Assembly (NCBI GenBank): GCA_026686845.1
Contig: JAIVEN010000010.1
Location: 24,154,001-24,218,000, forward strand
Length of the DNA stretch: 64,000 nucleotides
Reading direction: 5' to 3'
From: Adenanthera pavonina
Taxonomy: Eukaryota; Streptophyta; Magnoliopsida; Fabales; Fabaceae
The number at the start of each line of letters is the position of its first letter. The first letter of the stretch is position 1. The notes below the pieces were generated by a model, which did no database searches, was not told the origin of the DNA, and worked only from the letters and a program-made list of their open reading frames with translations. This document shows positions 23,904 to 35,887 of this stretch, piece after piece. Both the position numbers and the translations under genes were made by a program.

Positions 23904-26084
23904 ACTCTAAGATGGAAAGGAAGCAAAATAAACCATAAAACATGCTTTGAAAGTCATAGATAGTAAGCTTAAAGTGGTAGTATAAAAGCTTACCAATTTG
24001 TGCTTCAATTTTCCTTTGGTTTCTCTTCCCTTTCTCCCTCCTTTTCCCCTTCCTTTTCTTGCGTTTTCTTGCTCTATTTCAGCTGCTAGTTTACGGGTGA
24101 AATGGTGAGGAAAGAGAAGGGATTAAGTGGTTAAGTGATTTAATTAAGTGGCTTACTCACTTAATTAACTAAAGTTACTTTTTGTCTCCTTCTTTAGGAA
24201 GTTTTCCTCCAAAATCATTAAATATTTGGGACTTTTGGGCTACAGAAAATCACGCATGAGAGAGATGGAAGTGTGTCAAAAAATTGTCCAATTTTCCTGA
24301 TCCAGATATATCTTAATCTGGGTACTTTTTAACTGTACCGATAAAATCATCTTTATACTAATTTAGCATTTTTGGACTATAGGACTATTCTAATTTTATT
24401 TTTATATTTTCATAATTATCCTGTCTCAAATGGTATCTATGTATGGCCTATATCCTGACCCGGTGTCTTTTTAACAATCGATATGCCCCACAGTTTACTT
24501 TATCGGTTTATTATTACTTTTGGACACTCGGCACTGATTATTTCTTTATTCTTGAACATTAGCCCTTAGTGCCATATACCGTTGAACTTCTCTCATCGAG
24601 AGCTTTATTCTGATAGTAATTTTATATATTTACAAAATTGCCCTTGACCTGGGATAAAATTATAATTTCTAAAACTTTCAGGTCATTAGGTGTAATTTTT
24701 CCCAAGACTTTTTTATTTCTTCCTCCACGTAACTTTTAATTCTTTTGGGATGTAGATATCATTTTTAAAATTTTTTAAGGGTAAAAATATAATTTTCTTA
24801 TTTTTCATCGAACTAGGAAAAATTATCTTTTTACCCTATTTCACAGAAAAAGGTGTTTGTCCATTTTCATGAATTTCTTGTACATTTTACATTATTATCA
24901 ATCATGTCCTCTTTTATCACTTAGTATCCAGTGAAATTTTGAGATATTACATCAAAGTCATGCTAACATGCCTCTAAATATATGTATATCATTATCATAG
25001 TCATCATCATGGTCATGCTAGCATGCAATAGTATGGGGATGCTATAAAATCACACATACACATCATATATAACATCATACCTCAAATAGCTATGTATATA
25101 CCAGCATATGTAGAAAACCATATACATACACAAACAATATCATGGTATGAATGGGAATATGCATATATACATTATATATATATATATCAACATATAATAC
25201 ATAAATCACAAATACCCAATTATCTTGAATTGTTGACACCACACACACAGTTCTCACAAGCTTTCGAATAGTGAACCATGACTCGAACTCCTCCAATTAA
25301 CCAAACAACCACTACAATGTCATAATATTTTCAATTAACATAATACTCATAACAACCCAAAATCCACAATTTAGCAGTTCAAGCTTAACCCATAGTTCCA
25401 ATAAAATAATTACACACTAATAGGTTCTAATTAATCATCCATATCATAATCATCCTCATACTTTTTAGATTCACACTCCCTTCATAATTTTTGACCTAGG
25501 GTTAGGCATAATTCATACATAGTCCCTCTAAAACTTATACCCAAGCATCAATAACATCAAACCACACTTCATTGATCCCATTACATTCATTTTAATCGGT
25601 AGATTCATCCCATTAATTGGTAGATTTGCTAAATTTTGATATTAGAAAGATAAATCAAATGAAGGAACTAATCTATATCTACCAAACTTTCATAGAGCAG
25701 CATCTTTCCCATAGCCTTTCTCTTTTTGACAAAATTTTCAGATCTAGGGCCTTAATTGCAACTCTATACTTGGAGCTGCCAGATCCTCTTTTGCAAGTAC
25801 AAGCGAGGGCATGGAATTAGGATTAAGATTTTCAGAAATATTATTTCAAAATTTAAAATTGGGATGTTTGATGACTAGATGATGATGTGGTAAAAATGTA
25901 TGTATGTTAAATGGAGATTTAAAAATAGCATATAAAGAGTATAAGGCATAATATATAAGTTTTGTCCACAAAATAATTATCTTTCCTTCTTTTATAATAA
26001 ATTAATATATTTCTATTTCTATATGATGCATATGAGGGATAATAACTGAATTGAGGAAGCAACATTTACAGGAAGTTTCTGAAT

Positions 26085-26540
26085 AGTACAAAGATGGAAA
26101 ATCTCAACATTCTCTAGGGTTTGATCCTAAAAGTGAAGTTCCTCCAGAAAAAGTCGAAGTTTTGAAGAAGGAACAAGCATAGAAACAACTTCTGCAATCT
26201 CCACTAGTGAAGTTGTGCCTTTCAAAACTGTTGATGCTCAACTTCAACATGCAGTTACTCTATCTCATCTATTTGCCATGCCATTGAGAGCAAAAACTCT
26301 TAAAGAAGAGCATGTTTTCCTTCTACATAATGATCTTCTCCACTAGTATCTCTTCTATTGGAAGAGATTTCCAGAGTCAATGAATATTTGAATCTTTGTA
26401 GAAAAGTTTCTTTTCTCAGATCCTATATTCCGCTATCTTGCTTGCTGGAAAGGTTTCCCAGATCTAGATGCTATATGGAGTTTTAACTCTCCAGAGGAGA
26501 GTTCTTTCAAGTGGAGGAGAATGATAGAGAATGGATAATC
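26085..26540 (+). pseudogene. Degenerate ORF of unknown origin
   Basis: A coding-like stretch with codon-like spacing but interrupted by stops: residues such as FKTVDAQLQHAVTLSHLF, then an in-frame TAG near 26344, then YLFYWKRFPE, and after a frame change YLACWKGFPD ... FKWRRMIENG with a TAA at about 26538. I do not recognise the family. It sits directly upstream of a long AT-rich region with a TATA box, so it could be the end of a decayed retroelement polyprotein next to its LTR, but nothing in the residues proves this. Confidence 0.3.
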
Positions 26541-26794
26541 CCAAGATAATTAGGATTATTTATCTTTATCATGAAATAATTAGGATTTTAAACATAAATA
26601 TTTTGTTAGGATATTTAAATTATTTTTTTAGATTTGATTTAGTTTATTTTGAATTTATTAAGATTTAGATTTTTTATTTCCTTTATTTATAGGATTTAGT
26701 TATTTAAATTATGATTTATCTTTTGTTTAGATTTAGAATATTTTAAAAAGAGATATCTTATCTTAGAACTCTAGTAGGATTAGGATTTGAGCTC

Positions 26795-26803
26795 TATAAA
26801 TAA
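26795..26803 (+). promoter_or_regulatory. TATA-like box in a possible old LTR
   Basis: GAGCTCTATAAATAAGAGC lies about 250 bp after the dead ORF and is followed by a pyrimidine-rich leader (CTCTCTCTCCCTTGAG). The layout resembles a retroelement LTR or intergenic promoter; no second copy was found. Confidence 0.35.
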
Positions 26804-26997
26804 GAGCTTCACTACTCATTTGTATTAAGACTTTAATTATTGAATTGAGTTATAGTTTCAGTGATTCTCTCTCTCCCTTGAGTTCTTTCTTTTCTCCCTC
26901 CATTGAGTTCTTTCTAAGTTCTTTCTCTCTCGTTCTTTTTTATTCTCTCTATCTCTCTACTTTACCCTCTCCCTTGCCTCTCCCTTGTTCACATCAC

Positions 26998-27210
26998 AAG
27001 CTCTACCTCTAAGTATCTAAGATGATTGCATTTTTAGGATTTGAACTTATGACCTTTAATTAAACTAGTATGACTAATTCGGATGAAACAGGGTATGACC
27101 CTTTTTGGACAACAACCTCTACCTCTAATTATTTAATATGGTTGCATTTCCAAGATATGATTTTAAGACCTTTAATTAAACTAGTATAACCCCCTTGCCA
27201 CCAAGTATTT
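26998..27210 (-). repeat. SINE-like unit, apparently dimeric
   Basis: On the minus strand two successive copies share (G)TACTAGTTTAATTAAAGGTC, a GCAA(C/T)CAT block and TAGAGGTAGAG. The upstream copy begins TTGGTGGCAAGGGGGTTA (A-box-like) and the second contains AAGTTCAAATCC (B-box-like). This suggests a tRNA-derived SINE; no poly-A tail or TSD was resolved. Confidence 0.45.
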
Positions 27211-27448
27211 TGGGCAGCATTATTCTTATTTTATGAATAGTAGGCTTTTTGTAGATTTTATATTTTATATTGATATTATATGTTTTAATGTTATTATAAT
27301 TATTGCTCTTTAAGTTTTAAGAGATTGTAGTTATTATGACAAAAGACAAAATATTTATTGTTCATCTTTAAAATTAAATTTTTTATTTCATTTCTTATGT
27401 TATGTATTTAAAAAATTATGTCTTTATAAATGTATCTAATATTTCAGA

Positions 27449-27887
27449 TTTTGAAATAGTTTGGTAAGCATTTGTTTAGGTATAAGATAAACACATTTTT
27501 TAGTGCAGTAAATATAGAATCTTCTTCAAGTCCATCCAAGTCCACGGTTCAAATCCTGCGCTCTAAGGAAACAATAGATTAGTTTGGATTCTTTACATTC
27601 ACAAAAGCAAAAATGGAAAGAACGTATCTGGATATAGATAAAGAGAAAAAAGAAATTATGAGATAATTTTGAAACGGTTTGATATACATATTTTTTTAAG
27701 CATAAGATAAACACATTTTTCAGTGCAGCAAATATCTTCTTTAAGTTCGTCCAAGTCTACGGTTCAAATCCTTTGCTCCAAGGAAACAATAGACTAAATT
27801 GGATTCTTTACATTCACAAAAGTAAATGTAAAGAATGTATTTGGATAAAGATAATGAGAAAAAAGTAATTATGAGATATAGATTTTT
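27449..27887 (+). repeat. Tandem duplication, about 220 bp, two copies
   Basis: Units 27449-27666 and 27667-27887 share TTTTGAAA, ATAAGATAAACACATTTTT, ACGGTTCAAATCCT (a tRNA B-box-like sequence), AAGGAAACAATAGA and GGATTCTTTACATTCAC. The shared B-box could mean a SINE origin, but no A-box is visible. Confidence 0.85.
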
Positions 27888-27949
27888 TCTTTGTTAATGT
27901 ACACCCAGTGTCCTGTATCTACTCCACTTCAACTGGAGCCCAGACTAGC

Positions 27950-28090
27950 TAATTTAGATCAACCTAGGTAGGATCCTTTTGGATGTCAAATTTTACTACC
28001 AAGTATTTAATTTGGTGGCATTCATAGGTCCTGAACTCAAGACATCTAGTTAAATTGATATAATCCTCTTACTAGTTGAATCAAGTGCTC
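27950..28090 (-). repeat. Second SINE-like unit
   Basis: Minus strand AACTAGTAAGAGGATTATAT, then CTTGAGTTCAGGACCTATGAATGCCACC and TTAAATACTTGGTA, parallel in layout to the unit at 26998-27210. Confidence 0.4.
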
Positions 28091-28764
28091 AAACCTTATA
28101 CATAATTATATGGTGTTGGGAGAAGCAAGTGCTCATGCAAAAGTCAATTCTGGATGTTGTAATTCTTGAAAAAAAAATATGATCAAAAGTAGTGTGCACC
28201 TCCAGAAAGTCAAACCAGTAATCTTGGAGGAAGATGTACATTTGACTTTTCAAATCATTTATATTTTGTTAATTTATTATTTTTATAAATATAAACCGAT
28301 CAAATCCACTGCAAATAATTCAGATCTTCTATACACCCAATTTACCGGCCCGTCCTATATTTGAGATATATTTGATTATTCAGATTCATCGACAAGATCT
28401 GGCTGATCAAGATTGGCTAAAATAATTATCGTTTAGGTTTTAGTTCTCTTGTATTAAGACCAAGTTTTCTAACTCAACAAGATAAGCACCATATTCACTA
28501 ATATCACTATGTTCACAATGACTTCTGATTATGGTTTCATTAATTCATTGTCCACTATGATGATCCCATTATTACTAGCCTTAATCTACTATCTTGCATT
28601 GCAAGGTAAGGCACTTAGGTTAATGTCATCATCTCTAGCATTTCAGAGATGTCAATCTCTTGGTTTATGGCATTGGGGACTCTAGCTTTATAGGTTTTGC
28701 TGGTTTCATGGATTTTCCTTGGTTCAAGGTTATTAATGGAAACGCACATTGAAAAGGATCATTT

Positions 28765-29001
28765 GGCAAAGCTTCAAAAAGCCTCATCATGTGTAGTTGT
28801 TTGACAAATCCATGGTGCTCCTTGCGATCAAACTATAGCTACTTATTGTTCAAAGATTTACAAGAGTCCACATCCATATGGCTTGTCTTGCTTGTGATGT
28901 TCTATTTCACAGCCTATCTTTCGTCTCTTTCAGTAATGCTTCTTTTTGGTTCTAAGTTCAATCGCATGCAGACTGCAATACTTTTCACTTTATCTGTGGT
29001 T
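28765..29001 (+). pseudogene. Host membrane-protein-like ORF, 5' portion before the nest
   Basis: An open frame (first ATG 28789, open upstream to at least 28765) encodes two hydrophobic stretches, WLVLLVMFYFTAYLSSL and TAILFTLSVVV. It is cut at 29006 by the outermost LTR of the nest. With the inserted DNA and one TSD copy set aside, the frame continues without shift at 60182. I do not recognise the family; the piece reads like the C-terminal membrane part of a larger gene whose upstream exons are not obvious. Confidence 0.5.
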
Positions 29002-29006
29002 GTGAA

Positions 29007-29864
29007 TGTTAGTTCTCCTAGCTTCCCAAGAGGACAGGTGAATTAGAAAGTTCAAAATTTTACTGCAAAATGAAGAGAAAGAGGTGAAAGCAAAAGTTGT
29101 AAAAAAAAAAAAAACAGAGTACAAAATGTAATAAGGCAATGAACAAGGTATAAGAATAGGGACACAAAGATTTATCTTGGTTCGGTCTCTTCCTCTTGAC
29201 CTATGTCCAGTCCTCAAGCTACCACTTGAGATTTTCAACTATCTTGTAGGAATTCGGTGGGCTCCTTGTAATGCCATAGTATAACTTTATGCTCTGTTCC
29301 AAGAGCTTATAATTTCACTCTCTGCACTCTAGCTATGTACTTCCCAACTCTCTTGTGAAGTCCCCTAATAAGAAAATCTTTCTTCTAGATGAAGATAATA
29401 TTATTTACAACAAAAGAAACTCTCTAATACAAAGTATGTTTGACAGTTAAAGAGCAATAAATGAGGTGTGAGAAAGTAGAAGGCTTTGACTGAAGAATTT
29501 GATAGTGTTTCAGTATATAAAATGTAAAATTGTTGCCTACACCTTCAAATGAATTTCTATTTATAGATTTATATCTTAACTATTTGTTACAGATAAGATC
29601 TAGCCATTAGAGACGTTACCCAATGGTTACTTTGCAAAACTATATATTCACCAACCGCATTTAATGCGTCTGACATTGAAAGTTTGAATTTTAGGGTGTC
29701 AAAAGATGAATTTCGTAGAGACCATAAGTTAAAGACTTTAACATTGAACTTTGAAGTTCATTTGTTCAAAGGTGAAATTTGAATGTTCATATTGACAAAT
29801 ATTTCCCATGTTGGAACATACGAATTTTCAAGTTTAAAGTTCTTCTGGTAAGTGTGAACAGTTG
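29007..29864 (-). mobile_element. Outermost solo SIRE-like LTR, left part (TSD GTGAA)
   Basis: Begins TGTTAGTTCTCC at 29007 (the U5 end on the minus strand) after the TSD GTGAA (29002-29006). Resumes after M2 at 59373 and ends at 60176, followed by GTGAA at 60177-60181. Together the parts make an LTR of about 1.66 kb. Its U5 hairpin is damaged. Since M2 lies inside it, this is the oldest SIRE insertion of the nest. Confidence 0.92.
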
Positions 29865-31512
29865 TGTTAGATGTGCTGGCTTCCCAAGAGGGGGTGAATT
29901 GGGATGATTAAAATTTTCTGCAAAACTTTAAGAAAGTGAGGAAAGCAAAGGTGATAGTAAAGCAGAGTATAAAGGAATAATCAGTAAAAGCAGTAGTAGA
30001 GAAGGGAAGACACAGATGTTTATCCTGGTTCAGTCTCTCAATCTTGACCTACGTCCAGTCCCCAAGCCACCACTTGAGATTTTCCACTATCTTGCAAGAA
30101 TTCAGTGGACTTCTTACAAATGCCACAGTACAGCGTTGATGCTCTATTTTAGAGCTCACACGTTCTCTCTCTTTGCACTCTAGCTAAGTGCTCCCCAATC
30201 GCTTGTGATATCCCCTCACAAGAAAATTTTTCTTCCAGATGAAGATAAGATTATTTACAATGAATAAACTCTCTTAATCAGAGTGTATATGAAAGTTGGA
30301 GTACAAATATTGAAGTATGTAAGAGTAACAGACTTTGAGTAGATGATTTGACAGAGTTTCAGTATATACAAAGTTAAAATTGTTGCCCATAACTTCAAAT
30401 AATGTTATATTTATAGATTTAGGTCTCAACTATATGTTAGAGACACAATCTATCCGTTGGAGAAGTTACCTAATGGTTACTCTAAAAAACTATCCGTTCA
30501 CCAACAGCATTTAATGCTTCTGGCACTCAAAGTTTGAATTTTGGTTAGTCAACAGACGAATTTTGTAGAGACTGAAAGGTAAAGACTTCAACATTGAACA
30601 TTCAAAATTCGTCTGTCAGAAAGCAATGTTTGAATTTTGATCTTTGAAGAAAGTTTCTACGTTGGAATATACGAATTTTCAAGTTTAAAGTTCTTCTGGA
30701 AAGTATGAACAATTGTTCCATTTTGCTACATTGCCTTCGAAATTAGAATTTTGGTACTCAAAATTAGTCTGTCAGAGGGCAGTTCAATAAGGCACAATAG
30801 TTCATCTATTCGAAATTCAAATTTTCAAACTACAATGTTCATCTGTCAGAGAGGCCTCTTTTCAGACTTAATACAAAGTTTGAATTTCTGAATACTATCA
30901 TTCGTATGTCAACATATCATTATAATAGACTCACAAGCTTTGTTTTTGAAATTTAAATTTTCATGTTCAAAGTTCGTCTGTTAGTGAGCCATCTTGATGT
31001 TCTTTCCAGACTTAGTTTTCATATGAACTTTGACATATCCTTAGACGAATTTCTCATTTTTCATAAGTTGTATTTTGTCTGAAATTCAAATTTTCAAAAG
31101 CTAAAGTTCATCTGTCAGAGAAAGCACTTTTCAGACAAGTATCAAAATTCGAATTTCTCAAGTCAAAGTTTGTCTATCAGACATGCCTTTTTTCAGCCTT
31201 GTTCATTTTCAATACGAAATTTGAATTTCCAAAGCCAAAGTTCAAATTTTCAAAACAGCATATCAGTATAAGTGTTTCAAACTTCGTCTGTTAGTGGGTG
31301 TTTTTCAAATATTCCATAGAATCAGAGTTTTAAAACATCTTTTTGCCAAATCAAAGTCTTTTACTCAATTTAAACAAGGCTGTAGTTTTTACATCCATTC
31401 TTGTGCTAGTTTTTCTTGAATTTCTCCACTTGAGATCATTTGTGCACCTTTGATATCTTCTCTCCAAGCTCTAGAAAGTTGGCTTGGAATCATCAAAACA
31501 CTTGATTTAACA
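29865..31512 (-). repeat. 3' LTR of M2 (1648 bp)
   Basis: Minus strand TGTTAAATCAAG (31512) to CACATCTAACA (29865). More complete than its partner at 58022-59367, which lacks an internal block. Contains TATA and AACGG-type sites near 30405-30500. Confidence 0.93.
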
Positions 31513-31526
31513 TTCTCCCCTTTTTT
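31513..31526 (-). other. Polypurine tract of M2
   Basis: AAAAAAGGGGAGAA on the minus strand, directly abutting the 3' LTR; identical to the PPT of P1 at 52322-52335. Confidence 0.9.
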
Positions 31527-31809
31527 GATGATGACAAAACAACTTACAAACTGGATTAGTACTGGAGTTTGCTTTAACAAGCCCCCCTCAACACATGCAT
31601 TATAATTCAAAAGATATCATGTACAATAGATTAAGTAATGAGATTCATTAATTCATTCAAAGTTCAACAGAAGGATGCAATCATAGAGTCCAGATCAAAG
31701 AAATTTTCATTTCATAAAAAAATAATACAAGATTTTACAAAGCAATGGGAAAACAAACCAACATTACAAAATACTACAAGAAGAACCAAGCATCAATAAG
31801 TTCTAAACA

Positions 31810-32841
31810 CTATTTCTTGGACTTGGACTTCTTGCTGTAGCTCTTGCTAGAAGACTTTCCAGTTTACTCGGATATCTTCTCCCCCTTTTTGGCATCATCA
31901 GGAAGGTGAATAAAATTAGCAGGAGGAGGAATCTGAGATACTGGCACAGCCTAGAGAGGCACAGGGACAAACAACAGGTCTGGATTGAGCTTTGGCAAGG
32001 ATCCAAAAAACTTCAGAACTCGTATCCTTATCCTCATCCTCATCAGAGATTTCAAGCAGTTCTAAAATTTCTTGCCTTGTAACTACTAATTGGGCCCTTC
32101 GTGCCTCTAAGAGACCATAGGATGTAACAGGTGAGGGAGCAAGAGGACGAAATAGTTCTTCAACCCTCTTTCTCTGGGCTTGCAAGAGAGCATTGTGTGC
32201 AATGGCTTCCAAATCAACAAAGGGCACAATACTTCTTTCTTCATTAAGGGCAGCTTGCATGAATGGTGAAGTTGAGATGGCTGCCACTAGTCTCTCAACT
32301 TGCTCAAATTCTTGAGTGGAAGGAATTGAATCTTGAGCATCTGCTGGAATGGGCTCATGAAAGCTAGGTTCCTGAGGACCTTCTTCCTAAATGCCATAGT
32401 CTAAGGAAGGACTAGGACTTGCCTCATTGTTGAAGGCCTGTGGTGTGCTCAATGTGCCAGCAGTCTCAGTATCCTGTGTGATATCATTAGGAACAAGAGA
32501 GGCTAGCTCAAATGGACTTAGAGGCTCAGGAGTTGGAGACATTACAGGCTCAAAGAATCATGGCTGAGGTGGAGCTGATGTGGCAGGAATGGCACTCCTA
32601 ATGTCTTTATATGTATCAGCAACCACTTTCATGTTCTTGGCCAACTGGTGGATCTGATCTTGCAGATGATCAAACTTGGCATTTTACTCATCCCTGATGC
32701 TGAGTATGAGTGTAAACAAACTGTCATACAACTCAGTGATCTTGGTTGGCTTGACACGAGATGAGGGAGTAGATGGAATTTGAGCAGGCAGAGATGGAGA
32801 TGGGACAGGCTGAGAAGGCTGAGGTGTGGGTCTTGGAGGAG
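31810..32841 (-). pseudogene. M2 ORF3, C-terminal half
   Basis: Continues ORF3 after the S3 insertion: a proline-rich stretch (PQPSQPVPSPS), KITELYDSL, then TAA at 32684-32686 at exactly the position of the TAA at 51128-51130 in P1, then conserved coding in the same frame (HLQDQIHQLA, SIVPFVDLEAIAHNALLQAQ, an acidic ELLEISDEDEDKD) to the lysine/serine tail SKKSKSKK and a TAG at 31810. Extra stops lie near 32562 and 32390, with a frameshift near 32010. Function unknown. Confidence 0.85.
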
Positions 32842-32846
32842 CCTTA

Positions 32847-34701
32847 TGTTAGTAAGGCTGACTTCCCAAGAAGGGGGGTGAATTGTGAAGATTGAAATTT
32901 TTCTGCGCAAAGTAAAATATGTGAAGATAGCACAGTGTAAAGGAAGCAGCGTATGAAACAGAGCAATCTGAAAAGTAAAGATGAAAAGAAGAAGACTTAG
33001 TAATTTATCCTGGTTCGGTCTATCCACTTGACCTACGTCCAGTCCTCAAGACAACTCTTGAGATTTTTCCACTATACAGCAAGAATTCAACGGGCTTCTT
33101 GCTAATGCCACAGTACAATGAGTATGCTCTGTTTCTGGAGCTTTCTCAATCTCTCTAAGCGCTTATACAATGTGCTTCCCAATCCCCTTGTAATTTCCCC
33201 TCACAAGTAAATCTATCTTCCAGATGAAGAGTAGATTGTTTACAAAGATATAACTCTCTTGAATAGAGTAGATATGAAGGTTGAAGTACATATATTGAAG
33301 TTGAGAGGGTAAAAGCTTTTTTGAGAAATTGATTTGGTAGAGTTTTAGTATATATAAGTTTGATTCGTTACCCACAACTTCAAATGATGTTATATTTATA
33401 GATTTATGTCTCAAATGTCCGTTAAAGACAAAATCTATCTGTTGGGGAAGTTATCCAACGGTTACTCTGAAAAACTATCCGTTTACCAACCGCATTTAAT
33501 GTTTCTGACATACTGAAATTCGAATTTTGGTTGGCCAACAGATGAATTTTGAAGGAATCGAACGTTAAAGCTTTTAACGTTACAGCACGAAGTTCGTCTG
33601 TTCATGAAGTGAAATTCTAATTTTGAAACTTACAAAACATTTTCACAATGTGACATACGAATTTTCAAGAGGAAAGTTTTTCGGTTAAGTGTGAACAGTG
33701 TTTTCAATTTTCTACAGTGCCTTCGAAATTTGAATTTTGGAAGCCCAAAATTCGTCTGTCTGTAGAATGTTCAAAGAAGCATAGTAGTTCACTTTCTTTG
33801 AAATTCGAATGTTAAAGTAGTGAAGTTCGTCTGTCAGAGAGATTCTTTTCAGACTAACTTCAACATTCGAAGTTACAAAGCTCTGTCATTCGTATGTCAA
33901 TATTTCATTCCAACAGACTCACAAACTTAGCTTCTGAAATTCAAATTTTAATGTTCAAAGTTCGTCTGACAGAAAGCAGTTTTGAAACTTAAATTATTCT
34001 TGATCTCAGATGAACTTTAACATTATTTCAGATGAATTTCTTCCATTTTCATAAGTTGTGTTTTGTCTGAAATTCAAATTTTGAAGACTCAAAGTTCGTC
34101 TGTTTCAAAGAAGCTCCTTTCAGACTTATATGAAAATTCGAATGTTGGAAAGTCAAAGTTCGTCTGTCAGAGAGCATTTTTCAAACTCAATTTCATCTTG
34201 ATTTCAGATGAGCTTCAACATTATCTCAGACGAATTTCTTTGATTTTCACAAACTGCATTTTATCTGAAATTCAAATTTTGGAGATGTGAAGTTCGTCTG
34301 TCAGTGAAAAGCTTCTTTCAGTCTTTGATGGAAATTCAAATTTTGGATAATCAAAATTCATCTGACAGAGAGACAACTCTTCAAACTTATTCAGTTTTGA
34401 CTCAAAATTCGAATTTCCAAAGGCAAAGTTCGAATTTCCAATATGACAGTTCAGTTTAAACTTTCAAACTTCGTCTATTTGTGGGTATTTTTCAAATAAG
34501 TCAAGATTTAACACAAAATCAAGGTTTAAAAACATCTTTTCTTGAAATCAAAAACTTTTACCCTCATAACAAAAGATCCTACAGAAGATCTAGCAGCTAA
34601 TACTCAGAAATTATTCACTTGAAGCACTTTGATCTCCTTTGATATCTTCAATCCAAGCTTTTGGATGTTAGTTTTGAATCATCAAAACTCTTGATTCAAC
34701 A
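32847..34701 (-). mobile_element. Solo SIRE-like LTR S3 inside M2 ORF3 (TSD CCTTA)
   Basis: 1855 bp, minus strand TGTTGAATCAAG (34701) to CTTACTAACA (32847), flanked by perfect CCTTA duplications at 32842-32846 and 34702-34706. ORF3 sequence of M2 is continuous across the insertion when one TSD copy is removed. Same subfamily as P1 and S1. Confidence 0.97.
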
Positions 34702-34706
34702 CCTTA

Positions 34707-35879
34707 CAGGTACCTTCTTGCTACAGGGAGGCATCTTCATCAAAGAAGAGATCTTTAGATTTTCCAGCTTCCTTTCCAATCCATCTTCCATCCTTCTTCT
34801 CTATACCCATCCTTTGCAGCTCTTCTTCCTTTAAGATCTCAGTAGGCTTCCCTTTCCCTTTCTCAAGATGTTGAATTTTGGCAAACTGAAGGATCTTCGA
34901 GATTGCTGCATAAGGAAGTGTGGAGTCTTTCCTCTGATCCCTAGCATTGATCATGTGTTGGAGAATGATATGTCCCATGTTGATAAGCTTCCCATGCATG
35001 ATTGCTATCATTACATGTGTCTCTGCCCTTGTAATCAAATTGAAGCTACCTCCTTTGTTGAGGATAATCGTAGACACTATGCAGTGTAGGATTCTCACTT
35101 GAGCACTGAGGTCACTTAAGCACTGAGGTCAATGGGTTTGAGCAAACTTATGGGTGGCCTATTCTCCTTTCTTCTGAACAAAGTGTTTAGGATTGTACTC
35201 TCCTTATAGTTTAGGAAAGGTTGACCTTCTTCATCAGCAGTCTCTACCTCATCCATGTACCTAGAAGCAGTAATGTCAATCTTCAAGCCATCTTGCCCTG
35301 GAATTTCTAACACCTCGTTAAGGGTTTCATCTGTTAGCCAGATAGTCCTTGATCTCAAATTGACTTCCTACTTCCTCTTCTTGCTGTTGTATTTCAGAGA
35401 GGCATACCAAGTCTTGACTACCTCATCATCGTATCTTTCCAATATCTCTAACAAATTTTTGTATTTGATCATCCACAGCCCAGTATCAAAGTTGTTAAAG
35501 ATTAAAAATTCCTCCATATTGACACAATGAGGCTTGATTACCTTCTTCCCACAAACTTGGTCGTGTACTCCTCCTGAATATGAGCATTGCTCCATAATGG
35601 CAATGTGGTCAGCTCGTATTCTCCAAATTCAGTACAGGAGAAGGTGGAAGTAATAGCAGGAGTAGCAGGAACCAAGGGCTCTGTTTTCTTTGAAAAAGAC
35701 GGTCCAGCTTTCTTTGAATCAAGCTTTGGTGTTGTTTTCTGCCTTTTGGAGGGGGTTGCTTTGCTGGATTCACCTTTTCGTTTCAGTTTCTCACTCTCCT
35801 TTGAGGTATATTGAGATTTTATAATTCTCTTTGGCCGAGATTCTTCCTTTCCAACTTCGAGATTTTTCACTCTTGCCAT
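34707..35879 (-). pseudogene. M2 ORF3, N-terminal half
   Basis: Starts MARVKNLEVGK at 35879. Lysine-rich N terminus (KSQYTSKESEKLKRK, KRQKTTPK), then the conserved central region: MEEFLIFNNFDTGLW, VKTWYASLKYNSKK, LRSRTIWLTDETLNEVLEI, NLITRAETHV, LPYAAI. This matches the pattern I associate with the Pfam putative plant transposon protein domain. Breaks: a frameshift near 35545, a TAG near 35368, a TAA near 35116, and a 17-bp tandem duplication at 35102-35131 (AGCACTGAGGTCA twice). It joins the foreign fragment only a few bases upstream of the ATG. Confidence 0.87.
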
Positions 35880-35887
35880 TTTCGTGG

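Larger units (their letters stand above)
20077..24951. mobile_element. G1 LTR-type repeat, copy 2, inserted in G2 copy A
   Basis: Starts TGTAACGCC at 20077 and ends GATATTACA at 24951. The flanks TCAAT (20072-20076) and TCAAA (24952-24956) look like a 5-bp duplication with one change, and G2 sequence continues on both sides. No ORF encodes retroelement proteins, so it behaves as a solo LTR. It carries two later insertions, at 21247 and 22240. Confidence 0.7.
18835..25610. repeat. G2 LTR-type repeat, copy A (split by G1 copy 2)
   Basis: 18835-20076 and 24952-25610 align in order with copy B at 60932-63120: the ACTTTCGACATACATAACTT block near 18850, the TGAAATGTTAGT block near 19560, the GATTCCCTTCCAACAA block near 19750, then CAT-rich stretches and the CATATGTAGAAAACCATA block near 25110. 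No coding sequence. Likely an LTR of a long element, judged from copy B's TGTAACACCC start. The first about 130 bp of copy B are not recognisable here. Confidence 0.65.
25612..28764. other. Decayed intergenic stretch with small repeats
   Basis: No intact gene. Holds a dead ORF with a following TATA-like region, two SINE-like units and a tandem duplication, listed separately. A TATATA microsatellite lies just upstream, near 25170-25190. Confidence 0.6.

Noticed and set aside
27540..27560. tRNA gene from the GGTTCAAATCC motif
   Set aside because: No A box, acceptor stem or cloverleaf around it.
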